DNA from: Boswellia sacra
Lineage: Eukaryota > Streptophyta > Magnoliopsida > Sapindales > Burseraceae
Length of the DNA: 64,000 nucleotides
Assembly (NCBI GenBank): GCA_013180625.2
Contig: SNVD02010247.1
Span: forward strand, 1 to 64,000
Reading direction: 5' to 3'
Shown: piece after piece, positions 46,491 to 58,438 of the stretch
How positions within the stretch are numbered: position 1 is the stretch's first letter
Layout of the letters: each line of letters opens with the position of its first letter
The notes under the pieces: generated by a model
The model's database searches: none
The model's input: only the letters and a program-made list of their open reading frames with translations
What the model was told of the DNA's origin: nothing
Translations under genes and position numbers: made by a program

Positions 46491-48742
46491 GTTTCAGGGG
46501 TACTTGTTTAGTATAATAAAAAGAGTTTTAAATATGTTTATATGAGTTAGTTTGAGAAGGAAACATTATTAGTAAAAGTTTCTTTTGCAAGAAGATTTTA
46601 AAGAAATTATGTTTTGTTTATTAAATAACTGAAATGATGATTTTAACATATCATCATGAGTTTTATTTTATAAGAATAAGAAAATATCCATTCTTTTCAC
46701 TACTTTTAAAGAGTATAAAATCAAGCAATTTTATTTGAAATTTTTTAATTAAAAGTTATTTGTTTTGAAACTTCTATGAGAGATTTGATGATATTTTGAC
46801 AAGTACGATAGATTTTTCTTATGTATAAATATGATATGAGTTTCTAGTTAAAAATGTATTATATGATTTTATTATGAGATAGTCATAGTCATGCAATTTA
46901 TGATTTGTTTAGAGAATAAATTTAACAAGTGATTGAGTATATAATGAGACGAATGTTATTTAAAAGTTCTATGTTATTTTAGTTCTTTTGGCATCTGTTT
47001 ATACATTTTTTTAGAAAAGAAAGAGATATAGTGATATATTTTACAGTGTATACAAGATTAAATAAGGCTGATTCAAAGTAAAGGTACGCAAATGATTTGC
47101 TTATATAGGTTAAGAATATTAAGTTATTTAGGTAAGTAAGTTGAAAAATTATATAAAGTATTTTCTTTACAGAGGGTTAATAAATTTTTTATAGTTGTAT
47201 TATAAGAATGAAGTTTAAAAGAAAGTTGAGAAGAAATAGTCGTTTATACGTTATTTTGGAAAGAAGAGTATACTGGTTCCCTTTTTAAAAGAAATTATAC
47301 ATTTTATTTTTTTTAAGAAAAAATGAGATTTTAGAACACAAAGTTTTATTCAAGAAATGAGTTATAGGAAATAAAGGAAGTAATATTTTATGTAATAAAA
47401 GTTGTCCACTCACTGAGCCTTTAGCTCATTCTTTTCCTATTCTTCTTCCTAATCAGGTGCTACAGGCTTGGTGCTAAGCTGTCTCTGATGCAAAGGAAGG
47501 CCACACGATGTATAATAATTTTTTATGCATTGAAAGTATTTCATTTTTTTATGTATTGTATAAGCTTTTAAATATTAAGTATGTTGAATATGACTTATTT
47601 ATCTTTTAGTATGTTGTGATTGATAAGGACGAAAGTCCCAAAAGAAGTTAGGATGAGGAATATTTAGAAGTGTATAAATGTGTGTTTTTGCAGGGAGTTT
47701 TCTCCAAATTATAGGGGAAACTCTTCCGGTTTTTCATTAAAATTTTCGGAGTAAATTTTTTAGTATTTTACATAAAAGACCTGAACTAGAAATAATTTTT
47801 TTTACGAATAGATTTATCAAAGTAACAGAGCAAAAACTGTAGGAAAATAGTTAATTAAGGATTGTTTTCTTAGTGAACAGTTTTAGGCATGATTTGCCCG
47901 TGTAGTTAGGGGCAGGTCGTGTCATTTCATGTTAGGCATATGCCGTAAATGGCTAGAAAAACATAAATTAGAGTGAATTATGGAAGAATTTAAAGATTTC
48001 ATGGTGCTAGGAAGCTAGAAGTAAAGTATGAGCATGAATTTTGCAGAGTTGTTTTCCTAAACAGTGCTAAGTCCTAAAATTCCCATAAATTCCATGATTG
48101 TTTTCCGACTCTGAAATTTTTATATGATAAATTAGACACATCAAGGAGCTTATATAATTTTGAAACACTCAAAAATTCGTAGTGTGTGAATTGTAATGAA
48201 TTTTTGAAGTTCTAGTTTGAAATTGTGCATTCCCCTGTTTTAGAACAGAGCATTGGGAATGAACTCGATTTGAAGAGCAAATCTTTGTAAAATTTCTTGA
48301 TTTTTGAGCTGAAAATCCTTCGATATGTTTTCTGTTTGACTGTAAATTTTCATGATTTTTGAAGTTGTGTATGAATTTTTATGAATTTCCAAAACTAGAC
48401 TTAAAAAATTGTGAATGACAATTTCTAAAATAGAGCATAGGGAGGAAATTTCATTTGACTGACTTAGACTCCTTATAAAATCATGATTTTTGAAGGAATG
48501 ACTTTTATATGTGTCTAGTTCTAGACTGAAAAGTTTGGTGGAGATTTGATTATTGTAGAATTTTATAAAATTCTTCAAAATTATACTGTACAGTTGAGAG
48601 GTCTGCAGATAGATTTGCTGTGTGAATGAAATTAAGGATTTTCAAGGCGTATATAACCTTATTTTGACTGAATAAAATTCGTGGACTATAATATGTATGT
48701 CTATTTGAGTTCCATGAAGTTTAGTGATGATTGAAAATGAAT

Positions 48743-48840
48743 AACCCCTTATTATAATAATCCAACCAATATGTGTGTGTGAAAGAGTTTAATAAATGAT
48801 GTTATTGGTTGGTTGAAGTGTTGTTAAACTATAAGGGGTT
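48743..48840. mobile_element. Small hairpin / MITE-like element
   Basis: AACCCCTTAT at the left and ATAAGGGGTT at the right are perfect inverted repeats. Inside, CCAACCAATA pairs with TATTGGTTGG. The total is 98 bases inside the large inserted element. Confidence 0.5.
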
Positions 48841-48959
48841 TAATTCTTTTTAAACAACTGCTTGTCAAGATATACAGGACAACAAAATTAAGAGACGAGG
48901 CTAATCAGGTAAGTAGCTAGACCCTTCTGAGGACACAAAAAATGTTAACTCTTAATGAA

Positions 48960-50170
48960 ATGTATTTAATGATTGTGTTTGTGAATATATGTGAAATGTG
49001 TTGATGGAATGTGGATGGGGCCATGAATACATGGACCTTGATATGAAAAATGATTTCATTGGGGTTTATGGTGATTTATGAAATGTGTGATTTTACACAC
49101 TTTGATGTGTATGTGATTTACATGTTGGTGTAATTTCTATGTGTGTGAGATATAGAAATGTGAACGTGCCCTCATGTATGTGAATTGTTTATGATGTGGC
49201 TTGAATAACATTGCCAATAAAACGATGTGTGTATATGAGATATGTAGGCCTATTGTATTTATGAACGTATATGTGATTAATGAGAAGCCTACGTAGAACC
49301 TCAATTATGATAGTGAACTGCGATATTATGATGTGTGAAGGCATGCATCACTGTGTGATGTGTTATGAATTTGAAACTACATGCCAAGCCTATGGGAATA
49401 TATTGAATGTCAAATGTGAAATGTGATACCGTTAAATGCTAGCATTATGGTGAATGAATTGTGATATGTTGTGATTGGGTTAGAAGCTTGACATAGAGCT
49501 TCATTTATGTGACTGAAATGTGAAATGTGATATGTGAGTGAAAGCTTAATATAGAGCTTCACTTATGTGACTGAATGTGAAAACTGATATGTGAGTGGCA
49601 TACCACAACTTATGATATTTGGCTCTCATAACTTGAGAGGAGGTCTGGACCATGTGTTTCCCTACATGGGACTTGGTAGCATGGGCCCGGTATCGCCCGG
49701 ATTGTCAGACTAGCCTTGAGTTATTTCAAGTGTAGGCATGTCTGTGTATATGTATTGTTCCGTGTGGCAAGATAGAGTCCAGTAGGACTATGTGGCTATC
49801 ACCTTTGGGTGATGGCGGATTCATACAATGTGAGAATGTGATAAATACTCACTACGACGATACCTTGTCTATGGATGTCGCCAATAGATGGCTATGTGAT
49901 ATGGGCCCACATATGTGATCTGACTGTGATATGATAAGTTCTACCTTGATTAGAGAGCACTGTTCCTAAGTATCTATGACTGTACTGTGGAAGCTTCTGA
50001 AATTATGTGAAATGGATATCCATATGAATAATGTAGCTAGCTTATGGAAACTCATGTGTGAATGATTTATGTGTTTATGGGAGCACATGAGGATGTGATA
50101 GACTTGTGGAAAGTTTATTTGTAAATGAGACATATGTATATAAATTGGTGTACGTATGGGTGTATGTGAT
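48960..50170. repeat. TGTGA-rich low-complexity region
   Basis: Words such as ATGTGATATGTGAGTG, GAAATGTGA and AGCTTCACTTATGTGACTG recur irregularly. AAGCTTGACATAGAGCTTCA/TTATGTGACTGAA is duplicated at about 49490 and 49540. It is non-coding and part of the inserted element. Confidence 0.7.
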
Positions 50171-50441
50171 GAGCTTTTGACATGGAAAAGCCATGCTTAA
50201 TTACCCATAGACAAGTATTTATGAAATTAGAAATGTGACTGGATAAGAGAGTAATTGGTCTAGGAAATTGTCAATGATACAAGGTTGGTACAAGAGCATA
50301 ATTAAATGGTGTAGGAGTACATCTTTAACAGATCTAAAGAGATATAGGCAGAGAATTGGCATCGCTACGTCATACCTTTTGCGCTGAAGCGCCACTTGCA
50401 CCGACTCAAGTAAGAGAGAATAGAGAGTTGGCGCATGCGGG

Positions 50442-51708
50442 TGTTGACCCAGGTATGGCAACCCAAGAGAAGGGGTGAATTGGATTTTTATTTATAAAAA
50501 CGGATTTAGAAAGCTTTTCTTAAAAGATCAAAATTATTTAACAAGATGAAAATAGAATGAAATCAAGAGAATAGCAATAAAGAACAATCACAAGTGCAAG
50601 TAAATAAAAAGAGGATAGGGATAGAGAGAGTGCAAACTCAATTTACGTGGTTCGGCAAACTTTGCCTACGTCCACGGGCTCCTAGCTCCACAAGCTAGGC
50701 TTTCCACTAAGTTGTAGAAATCTTTACAACTTGCTTGATGAACAACCTTACCAAGACTTCAACCTTTGATAACACCACACCAAGAGTTCTTCTTGATGAA
50801 TAACCTCACCAAGGCTTTTTCCTTCAACTCTTGATAACACCACACCAAGAGTTCTCTCAAGGATAACTATTATCCTTTGTAAGAAGATCTCACTCTCACC
50901 ATTATACAAGAACAAAGATAATTGTTTATAATAAAAGTACAACTCTCTTTAAAGGGTAGATAAAGAATATAAAAACTTTCTAAACTTGATATTTCTTTTA
51001 CTTTGTTGCTTGATGGATTCTTGTTGAATGCATGGAAGAAGGGCTTCTTTTATAGGCCAATGAGATGAACTTAATCATGTGAAGACACCAACTCCAAATT
51101 TTCTGCCTACCATAAAAACTGTAATCTTGTCTGTCATTTTTGTCAATGTTTCGTTTGAAATTTGAAAATCTACAAAACATAAAAGATTTGCATAATTGAA
51201 TAAGCTTTCCAACGCATCAAGAATCAAGTCATTTGGATATCTCTAGCTCAAGATATGGACAAAACATCATTCGGTATCCATGTGACTTGATTTTTCTTTT
51301 TTGTGTCAGTCCACCAACTTGCACGCCAATTATGTCGGTCTTCCATTTGAAATTTGAATTTCTTCAAAAAATATGAAATGTGCTCCATTAAATCATCTTT
51401 CCAATGCCACAAAAGATCATTCGGTGCTCATGTGAGTTGATTTTTCTTCCTTGTGTCAGTCCACCCAATTGCATGCCAATTATGTAAGTCTTCCATTTGA
51501 AATTTAAATTTCTTCAAAAAATATGAAATGTGCTCCATTAAATCATCTTTCCAATGTGATAAGAATCAAGTCATTTGAATATCTCTAGCTCAAGATATGT
51601 CCAAAATAGTATTCGGTGCTCATGTTAGCTGCTTCTATTTGTCTTTTAACTTGTATGATGATTTGGACAACCTTGCACTTGGAATTTGAATTTCTTTAAA
51701 ACATATAA
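50442..51708 (-). mobile_element. Truncated C2-family LTR, reverse orientation
   Basis: Starts TGTTGACCCAGGTATGGCAA (inverse of the LTR 3' end) and follows the C2 LTR on the minus strand, including the GGACGTAGGCAAAG motif and about one and a half diverged 65-bp repeats. It stops near 51708, losing about 345 bases of the LTR 5' part. No target duplication is visible. It is the most diverged of the four copies. Confidence 0.88.
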
Positions 51709-52928
51709 ATTGTTATCTCCATTAATTATTTTATTTTGAGTATTATACCAATTTTTATAATTCTAGTTGCTTACTGAGTTTCATACTCACTAGTCTATTG
51801 TGTACCTCAGGTATTCGATCAGTTAAAGATTAAGGGAGGATTTGTTATTATATGGGGCGCGGGGTGTGACAAATTTGATCTCTATTAATTTGTTATTACC
51901 TAACTCACTTATCTACTTGTGTTTATCCATAAATGCTAATCTCTAACTAGATAAATGAATACAAGGAGATTAGGAGAGGCAGAAAGGTTGCCAATATATC
52001 ATCATCTTTGTAATTCTTATATTGAATCAATCTTAGAGGAGTGCAGGCATTGCCAAACTATAACCCTCGTGTTTTTATTTTTCGTCTTTTCTCAACTCTC
52101 TTGTTTTTACTTTCCTGTTTGTCTTATTGGTTATTGAATAAACATTCAAGAAATTCTGCCCAGTAGAGTTTCCGCTTAATTTTTGTTTTCCATTTCTCCC
52201 TTGCTCAAAGATTTTCAATCCTGTCTGGGTTAATTTGAAATGGGTCCTCCACTTGGGGTTTGGATTATAAACATCGTAGAAATACCTGTAAATCAGTCCT
52301 TGATAACCTCTCTTGATTAGGTTTCAGTGATAAACCAATAACACTGGGGACATTTTTTTGTGTAAGATAAGCTCAAATTCATCGAGCCCAGTGCTTTATT
52401 GTTCCCTGCAGGCAGTCATAGAATACATCTAGCGAACTAAATTGTTTCGTATTCAATATAAATGGTTAAGAATTAACACATACCTTCCTAACTCCAAGAG
52501 CTCTTTGGACAGTTCCGTCATTTGCCCAATTGGACGAGTAGTAATAGTTATAAACCTCAAAAAGAGCAAACTTATATGGGTTATATATGGTTAATTATGT
52601 ATTTGCATTAATTTCTGTATCGGGGGTAAGTGTACTCCTTTTTAATTGGTGCATTTAGCTTTTAATCTAATTAATCCAACCTTAAGAAAAACAATTAGAT
52701 TTTTATGTGTTTCTATATAATTACCGACAACAGGGTCTTGGAGGTTGAATTGGCGAAAGTAGAAATCTAAGAAGTCTTCTTCCATAAGGAGGCTGCGGTT
52801 CCACTTCAAAGGTTTGGTTTCGGAGATGCATAATTACATGAAGGGTCAATATGTTGGCCAAATCTAATCCGTAACTTGCGATTAATTATATAAAATTATT
52901 GATTATAAGTCATAACAATCTATATATA

Positions 52929-52946
52929 TGTGTGCGCGCGCGCGCG
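52929..52946. repeat. (TG)(CG)n microsatellite at SCPL exon edge
   Basis: TGTGTGCGCGCGCGCGCGG lies where the GEYADVDP exon of the SCPL pseudogene would end, obscuring its donor site. Confidence 0.8.
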
Positions 52947-53099
52947 GTTTCGTTCCCGCTGTGATATTTCCAAGATCCGCTATACATAAACCATTGTTGG
53001 GATCCACATCTGCATATTCACCCTTGCGATTTTTTTGGCAGACTGAAAACAGTAAAATAAAAGCACTAAGGTAATATTTTTGTAAAGCATTTAAATGAG

Positions 53100-54344
53100 A
53101 CACTGAAGAAGAATTAATGGAGTGTAGGTCTGCAATATAATTTTGTAAGCAATTAATATGGGTTCATGTCCATTTAAATATATATAATGCAAAAGCAGAG
53201 TCATTTTTTATAAAATTTTGTTGACATATTTAAAAAATATTTGCTTGCGACAAAGAAAGAAACAAAGAGACAGTGTCACAAGTATAATGCTTTTGAATTT
53301 AAGAAATATTAATTAACGCAGTAATAAAATTAGCTAGAGGCTTGGAGTTTAATTAAGAGAACTGACAGTTCTTTTTTTTTTAACCTTAGTTTGGAATAAA
53401 TCATAAGATAAATGGGGACTACAGTCTTTTTATTTTTAGAAAATAATTATCACCAAGAACAATTTAATAAACTTAGATATTGATAAAAGGATTTAAAAAG
53501 ATTTTAAAATTAAAATCTGATGAGGGAAATTCCCTCACTAATCCTTCAATTAAGAGGTCTACTAGTTGTAGCACAAATATCAATGTGCTAAGTGACTGTT
53601 TGTTAATTATACAAAAGTTAGAAACATGGAGAAACTTCGAAAAACAAATGGGTAAAAAATTTACCTCGTAAATTTCAAGCGTGATGAGTGTCTTTAGGTA
53701 AGCAAACTTAACGAGTCATGCTACAATACACTGCTGTACCCATACAACAGTTTCCTTTAACATACAAAAATCGTAAATGTATATTTAAAAATCGTAAACG
53801 ATTTACGACTTGTACATGCTTTTCATATACGGCTTTTTTACACTTTTTGACAAACAATTTTTATTCATTCATTTACGACTTTTACAACGCGTTTATAATT
53901 TTGACACAAATGCACAATTGCTATACCGGTACAACTGGACTGTAGTTTTTCCCAAACTTAACTCTTGAATTTATGTCTTTGTTTTCATCTATAATTAGGT
54001 TGCCCAACACATATCCCTATATCCATCATAAATTAAAATCATTTTTACTATGCATAAAAATTAAATTTTAGGCATCTGGCTAGGAACCTAGACTTGATAA
54101 ATATAAATGGAATTCAATTATTTGAATTTTCATGTGCTTTGAGATTCATTCTTGGCTCGTATCCGGCATAGGCACTTATAAAACAAAAAAAAATCACAAA
54201 AATAAAAAGAAAAAAGAACAACTTAATGAGAGTACATAGAAGAAGTTGGGATTAATAAGTACTAAATGAAGTATTCTTAGCTATCAAATGGAAAGTAAAT
54301 TAAAGAGGGAACATAAAAGAGTCTGGTTTTCAACACACTTAAAT
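53100..54344. other. SCPL intronic/degraded DNA
   Basis: AT-rich DNA between two SCPL exon remnants. A CGTAAATG/CATTTACGAC-type inverted motif recurs at about 53770-53885 (three copies of 'cgtaaa' / 'ttacgac'), which may be a small DNA-transposon remnant. No gene seen. Confidence 0.35.
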
Positions 54345-55119
54345 TACCATCAGATATTTCCTAAACTAATATTGAAGCAATTTTCCCTGAGCAAGACTCT
54401 CCAGCAATATAGAGTGGATTGTTAAGAAAGTCAAGATGAGCTACAAGCCACTGCAAAACAACTCAACAATCATATATATATAAAGTCAATTTTTATATTT
54501 AAAAATTTAACAACGATTTGTACCATCTATCTATTCTAATCCTACTTATAAGTAAGAGATAATCTATTAAGTTGAATTATCTTTTAGGTTTAGTTAATTC
54601 ATCTTCTTAATAAATAGCTTGATTAAGATAATGAAGAGTTAAAAATTGGGAAAATTCAAATAATGACCCAAATTAAGGGCCATGTTGCAAATATAACCCA
54701 CTCTTGAAAATTCAGCATGCAATGACCATTTTGGCCGTGAAATAACTTAAATACCCATATTAATTTAATTAATTCAAATGATGTTTATATTTGCTTTGGT
54801 CTGCAGTAGTTTGACTACTTTCACAATCGGCATTCATCTTGATTACGCTCAAACTATTGCAAAATCTCACTCCCTCGATTATTTGTGTCAATAAATCTTA
54901 AAGATCTAAGCTAGAAAAGGTAAAAAAATCCGTGCTCAACATATTTTTCATTGAACATTTTGTGTTTAGTTCATACATTTGTGTTTAATTCATACATGTT
55001 GTATATAGTTCATATTAAAAGCTTAGGAAATAGTGTACCTATCATTAGTGAAGTGTTATTAGTACTATAGGTGGCCAAGAAACTTGTATTTGCAGTGAAA
55101 ATGTGAAAACGGTCTGAGG

Positions 55120-55330
55120 AAGATGACGACTTGACACGATGCTCGTTGTTGTCGAGTGTCAAGCAATGTATCTGACACATATACTGGCATTACAAAACTA
55201 TTGTCTTGTGTCGGATTAAGCCGATACTCGTTATCATGTCTCGATTTTTCTCTATCATGTGTCGTGTTCTATCTTCTATCGGGTTGCTCGACATTTTTGT
55301 CAAGTCATGTCGAGCGTTCTAGCAAAATTT
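55120..55330 (+). repeat. GTCGAGTGTC-type short repeats in MULE leader
   Basis: GTCGAGTGTCAAGC, TGTGTCGGATTAAGCCGATA, CATGTGTCGTG and CATGTCGAGCG recur over 200 bases. They lie between a possible donor (AAAAG|GTAAAA, near 54920) and the acceptor at 55387, mirroring the array at 3340-3680. Confidence 0.6.
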
Positions 55331-55387
55331 TTGTTTCTTGGAGTTTTATGCATTTTTTGAATATTGGGGGATGTTTATTGACATGTC

Positions 55388-57930
55388 TACTACATGTAGG
55401 ATGGAAACTTTGTGCATTTTGGTACAATGGTTCTTGGAAGATACAGCATAATGATGGTTACATGTACATGGGCAGGAGGTCGAAGCCGTTGATACTTCTT
55501 AAGTGTACCAGTTACAATGAGTTGGTGGGATGTTTAGTTATAGAAACGGGTTAGGATCTGAGTAAGACAAACATAAGTTTAGTTGTTCAATTTTGTTCCA
55601 AGGGTTCCCCGCCATTGCCCCTATCGAGACTGACAAAGATGTATGTTTTTATATGCAACATAGTTTGGAGGACCGCAATCATATACACCACTAATCGTCA
55701 CAGTTACATATAAGGACACGCAAAGAAGAAGTAGTTCACGATCTAATGGTTTGAGAAGTAGTCAGAGTTCCAATCATCCGTTTATGCTTCGATCGACAAG
55801 TGGAAGCAACTAATTGAGTAAGTATACTCCAGTTTGTGCACAACCACAAGTTAATGAAGAGCTTGGACCTGACTTTGAGCAATGTACAAAACATGAAGAG
55901 AATCAAGCCGTTGGTATTTTAGGAGATGCTGGATTGAACCAATTGTTGCCAATGAGGTTAGATCGGCACCTTGATATATTTAGAGAATTTGATGACAATG
56001 GTGATGATGATGATGGTGGTGGTAGTGACTATGATGATGATATCGATGATGATAAGAACGATGATCGTGAGAATGGTTTTGAATGTTGTTATAACTTGAA
56101 TGATGGTTTCAGTAACCAGTTAAATGGCAGAGATGATGTCAAAAATGATAATTTCGACGATCGCACAAAGATTGTTGGTGATTTGAACAAAGATGTGTCA
56201 TTGACCTTTTCCACTCCTATTTAGTCGACCCCTCCTCTTACATATGAAGGAGAAGAAGCTGAACAAAGAGAAAATTTTGCGGCAAATAATGCCAATTTAA
56301 GTTGTGAAGGTGATGATCTTTAGGTAAACACATTTAGGTGGATGCTTCCCATCTCGCATTCAACCTTAACAGTTGATGACGATGCTACGTCTTTTATAGT
56401 GAACAGAATTGAGGTTAGGGTTGGTCAGATTTTTAATAACAAAATTGAGCTTCGTTAGAAGTTATCAAATTTGGCATTACGACATAACTTTCAATTTAAG
56501 GTGAAGAAGTCTAACACAACCAAGTTTGAGGCCATATGTCATGCAAAAAATTGCAAGTGGAGGATTCGAACAACCAAAGTAGTAGATTTCAATTTCTTTC
56601 AAGTGAGGAAGTTCAACAATCAGCACACATGTTATGGTGTTGGATTGTATCCGAATCACAAACAAGCATCTTCTGTTGTTATTAGGAAACACATCAAGAG
56701 CAAATTTACTAAGGCATTCAGGATAAACCGGCCTAGAGATATTATGTTCGATGTTCAGGAGGCATTGGGTATTAGCATCTCCTACGACAAGGCATGGAGA
56801 GCAAGAAAGGCAATTTTGGAAGAACTTCATGGATCTCATGAGGAATCATTCACACTTCTCCCTCAATATATTTACATGGTCGAGATGGCTAATCCTAGAA
56901 TAGTAACAGCTTTGGAAACTGATGCTGATTCTCACTTTAAGTATTTTTTTATGAGTTTGGGGGTTTCCATTACAGGCTTTTCAGCATGTATTAGGCTAGT
57001 TGTTGTAATTGATGGCTCCCTCCTACAGGAAAAATATAGGGGGACGATGTTTTTGGCCTTATGCATGGATGGAAATAAACAAATATACTCATTGGCATTC
57101 GGAGCTGTTCATTCCAAAAATGATGATTCTTGGACTTGGTTCCTAACATTGTTGCACGATCAGGTACTTGGAAATGTTCAAGACTTATGTTCATTTCTGA
57201 CTGACATGCTAGTATAGAAATAGCTGCCTCAACCGTTTTCCCGACTGCACTTTTTAGCCTCTGCACCCCTCATCTTAAGGGAAAGTTGAAGGCGAAGTTT
57301 AAAGATAAGACTCTGGTAGACATGTCCACAAAAGCCGTAAGGACATATCATCGCAGTGATTTCAACTACTATATGCATTGTATTGAATCATATATGCCTC
57401 ATGCTACCACATATCTTCGAGAGGTTAGTGTTAAGAAGTGGGCACGTTCACAATTTCCTAGGAGACGATATAACATAATGACAACCAATATTATCGAGTC
57501 CATGAATAGTTAATTTAGAAATGTGCATTTCTTTCTGATTACGCTTTTGGCTGATTATTATCTTGCAACTTTACAGAAATGGTTCCATGAATGAAGAGAA
57601 ATATTTGCTAGCTCACCATTACATCTAACTCCCTTGGCTGACAAGTTGATGGAGAATCATTTAAAAGAGGGTGATTGGATGAGAGTTAGCGGCATCTCAC
57701 TTACTATGTATGAGGTTATCAAAAATTATCGTGTCAATGTGGTCTATATGCGTGCCCAGACTTGTACGTGTAGCGTGTTTGACCTTAATCAATTGCCTTA
57801 TGTACATGCATTAGCTGTTTGCAAGTATATGAGCCTTCTCATATGTCATGATTATTGTGCACAGTGGTACACAAATGAACGAATGCTCCATGCATATTCT
57901 TTGCCTATTGTTCCAGTCGGTCATAGGTAG
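55388..57930 (+). pseudogene. MULE transposase (MuDR type), degenerate
   Basis: After an acceptor (CTACATGTAG) the first exon reads WKLCAFWYNGSWKIQHNDGY, like MULE transposase N-termini. An acidic linker follows (DDNGDDDDGGG...DDDIDDD, 55990-56065). The MuDR DNA-binding region (56390-56640) has KKSNTTKFEAICHAKNCKWR. The DDE transposase core (56850-57210) has VVVIDGSLLQEKYRGTMFLA and IYSLAFGAVHSKNDDSWTWF, with FISDRH in a shifted frame near 57190. The C-terminal SWIM zinc finger (57755-57825) reads CTCSVFDLNQLPYVHALAVC, where a zinc Cys is replaced by Tyr. Several stops and frameshifts (for example 57217, 57513) inactivate it. Confidence 0.85.
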
Positions 57931-58438
57931 GATAGGGTGGTTCTAGAAAAAGTTAGTGGGATAGTAGTACTACCATCATTGATGAGGAGACCTGTCAGAC
58001 GACCCAGAAAGAATCGAATCCCTTCAGTGGGTGAATCTAGCTCTTCAGTAGTTGTGGCAGGTGTGAAGGATCAGGGCATAATCGGCAGACATGCCACAAT
58101 CTAGTGCAACTATAAGTTGCTGCAGGCGCACGACGACATACTTGATATGTTGTACTTTAGATTGGAGGTATGTTATTGTTTTAATTGACTTTTTGAATTT
58201 ACACTTCGGACTTTTATGATTTCGAATCTGTCAGTTACTTTAAAATGTATATCAATAAGTAGTAGTTAATAGTATTGTTTTAATTGCCGTACTATGCTAA
58301 TCGTAGCTAAACAGTGGATTGAATTGAATCTCATCACTTTATAATGTGTCATTGTCAATTGTAACTAGTTATGAAAATGTCAAGAAGAATTGTTAACTAT
58401 AGAAGGTGTATAAAAAAAGAACTATCATGTTATAACAA

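Larger units (their letters stand above)
43554..51871 (+). mobile_element. Large non-coding inserted element(s), TGTAACACCC...GGGTGTGACA
   Basis: Ends are TGTAACACCC and GGGTGTGACA, flanked by the 5-bp direct repeat AATTT (43549-43553 and 51872-51876). It interrupts an SCPL intron. It has no significant coding capacity. It contains LTR-like signatures: CACTCACTGAGCCTTTAGC with AATCAGGTGCTACAGG near 47410-47470, and TTACTGAG...CTCAGGTA near 51770-51815. An LTR-end-like word (GGGGCAGGTCGTGTCA) lies near 47915. It could be a giant non-autonomous LTR element, or two nested ones. A truncated C2-family LTR (50442-51708) sits inside. Confidence 0.6.
52286..54450 (-). pseudogene. SCPL (serine carboxypeptidase-like) pseudogene copy B, main part
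   Basis: Minus-strand exon remnants in SCPL order. 54450-54345: WLVAHLDFLNNPLYIAGESC, the catalytic-Ser region (GESCSG in place of GDSYSG), then an in-frame stop. 53042-52950: CQKNRKGEYADVDPNNGLCI. 52858-52725: KPLKWNRSLLMEEDFLDFYF. 52556-52484: YNYYYSSNWANDGTVQRALG. 52418-52286: GTIKHWAR, stops, NVPSVIG, then by frameshift RGYQGLIY. Most junctions are GT/AG. The next exon (43288-43175) is across the inserted element. N-terminal exons with the oxyanion-hole glycines are missing upstream, where the MULE at 54.65 kb begins. Stops, frameshifts and the insertion make it dead. Whether it was a peptidase or an acyltransferase cannot be said. Confidence 0.8.

Noticed and set aside
48240..48578. Minus-strand frame of 112 codons
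   Set aside because: Inside the AT-rich non-coding inserted element, with no family resemblance and chance-like composition.
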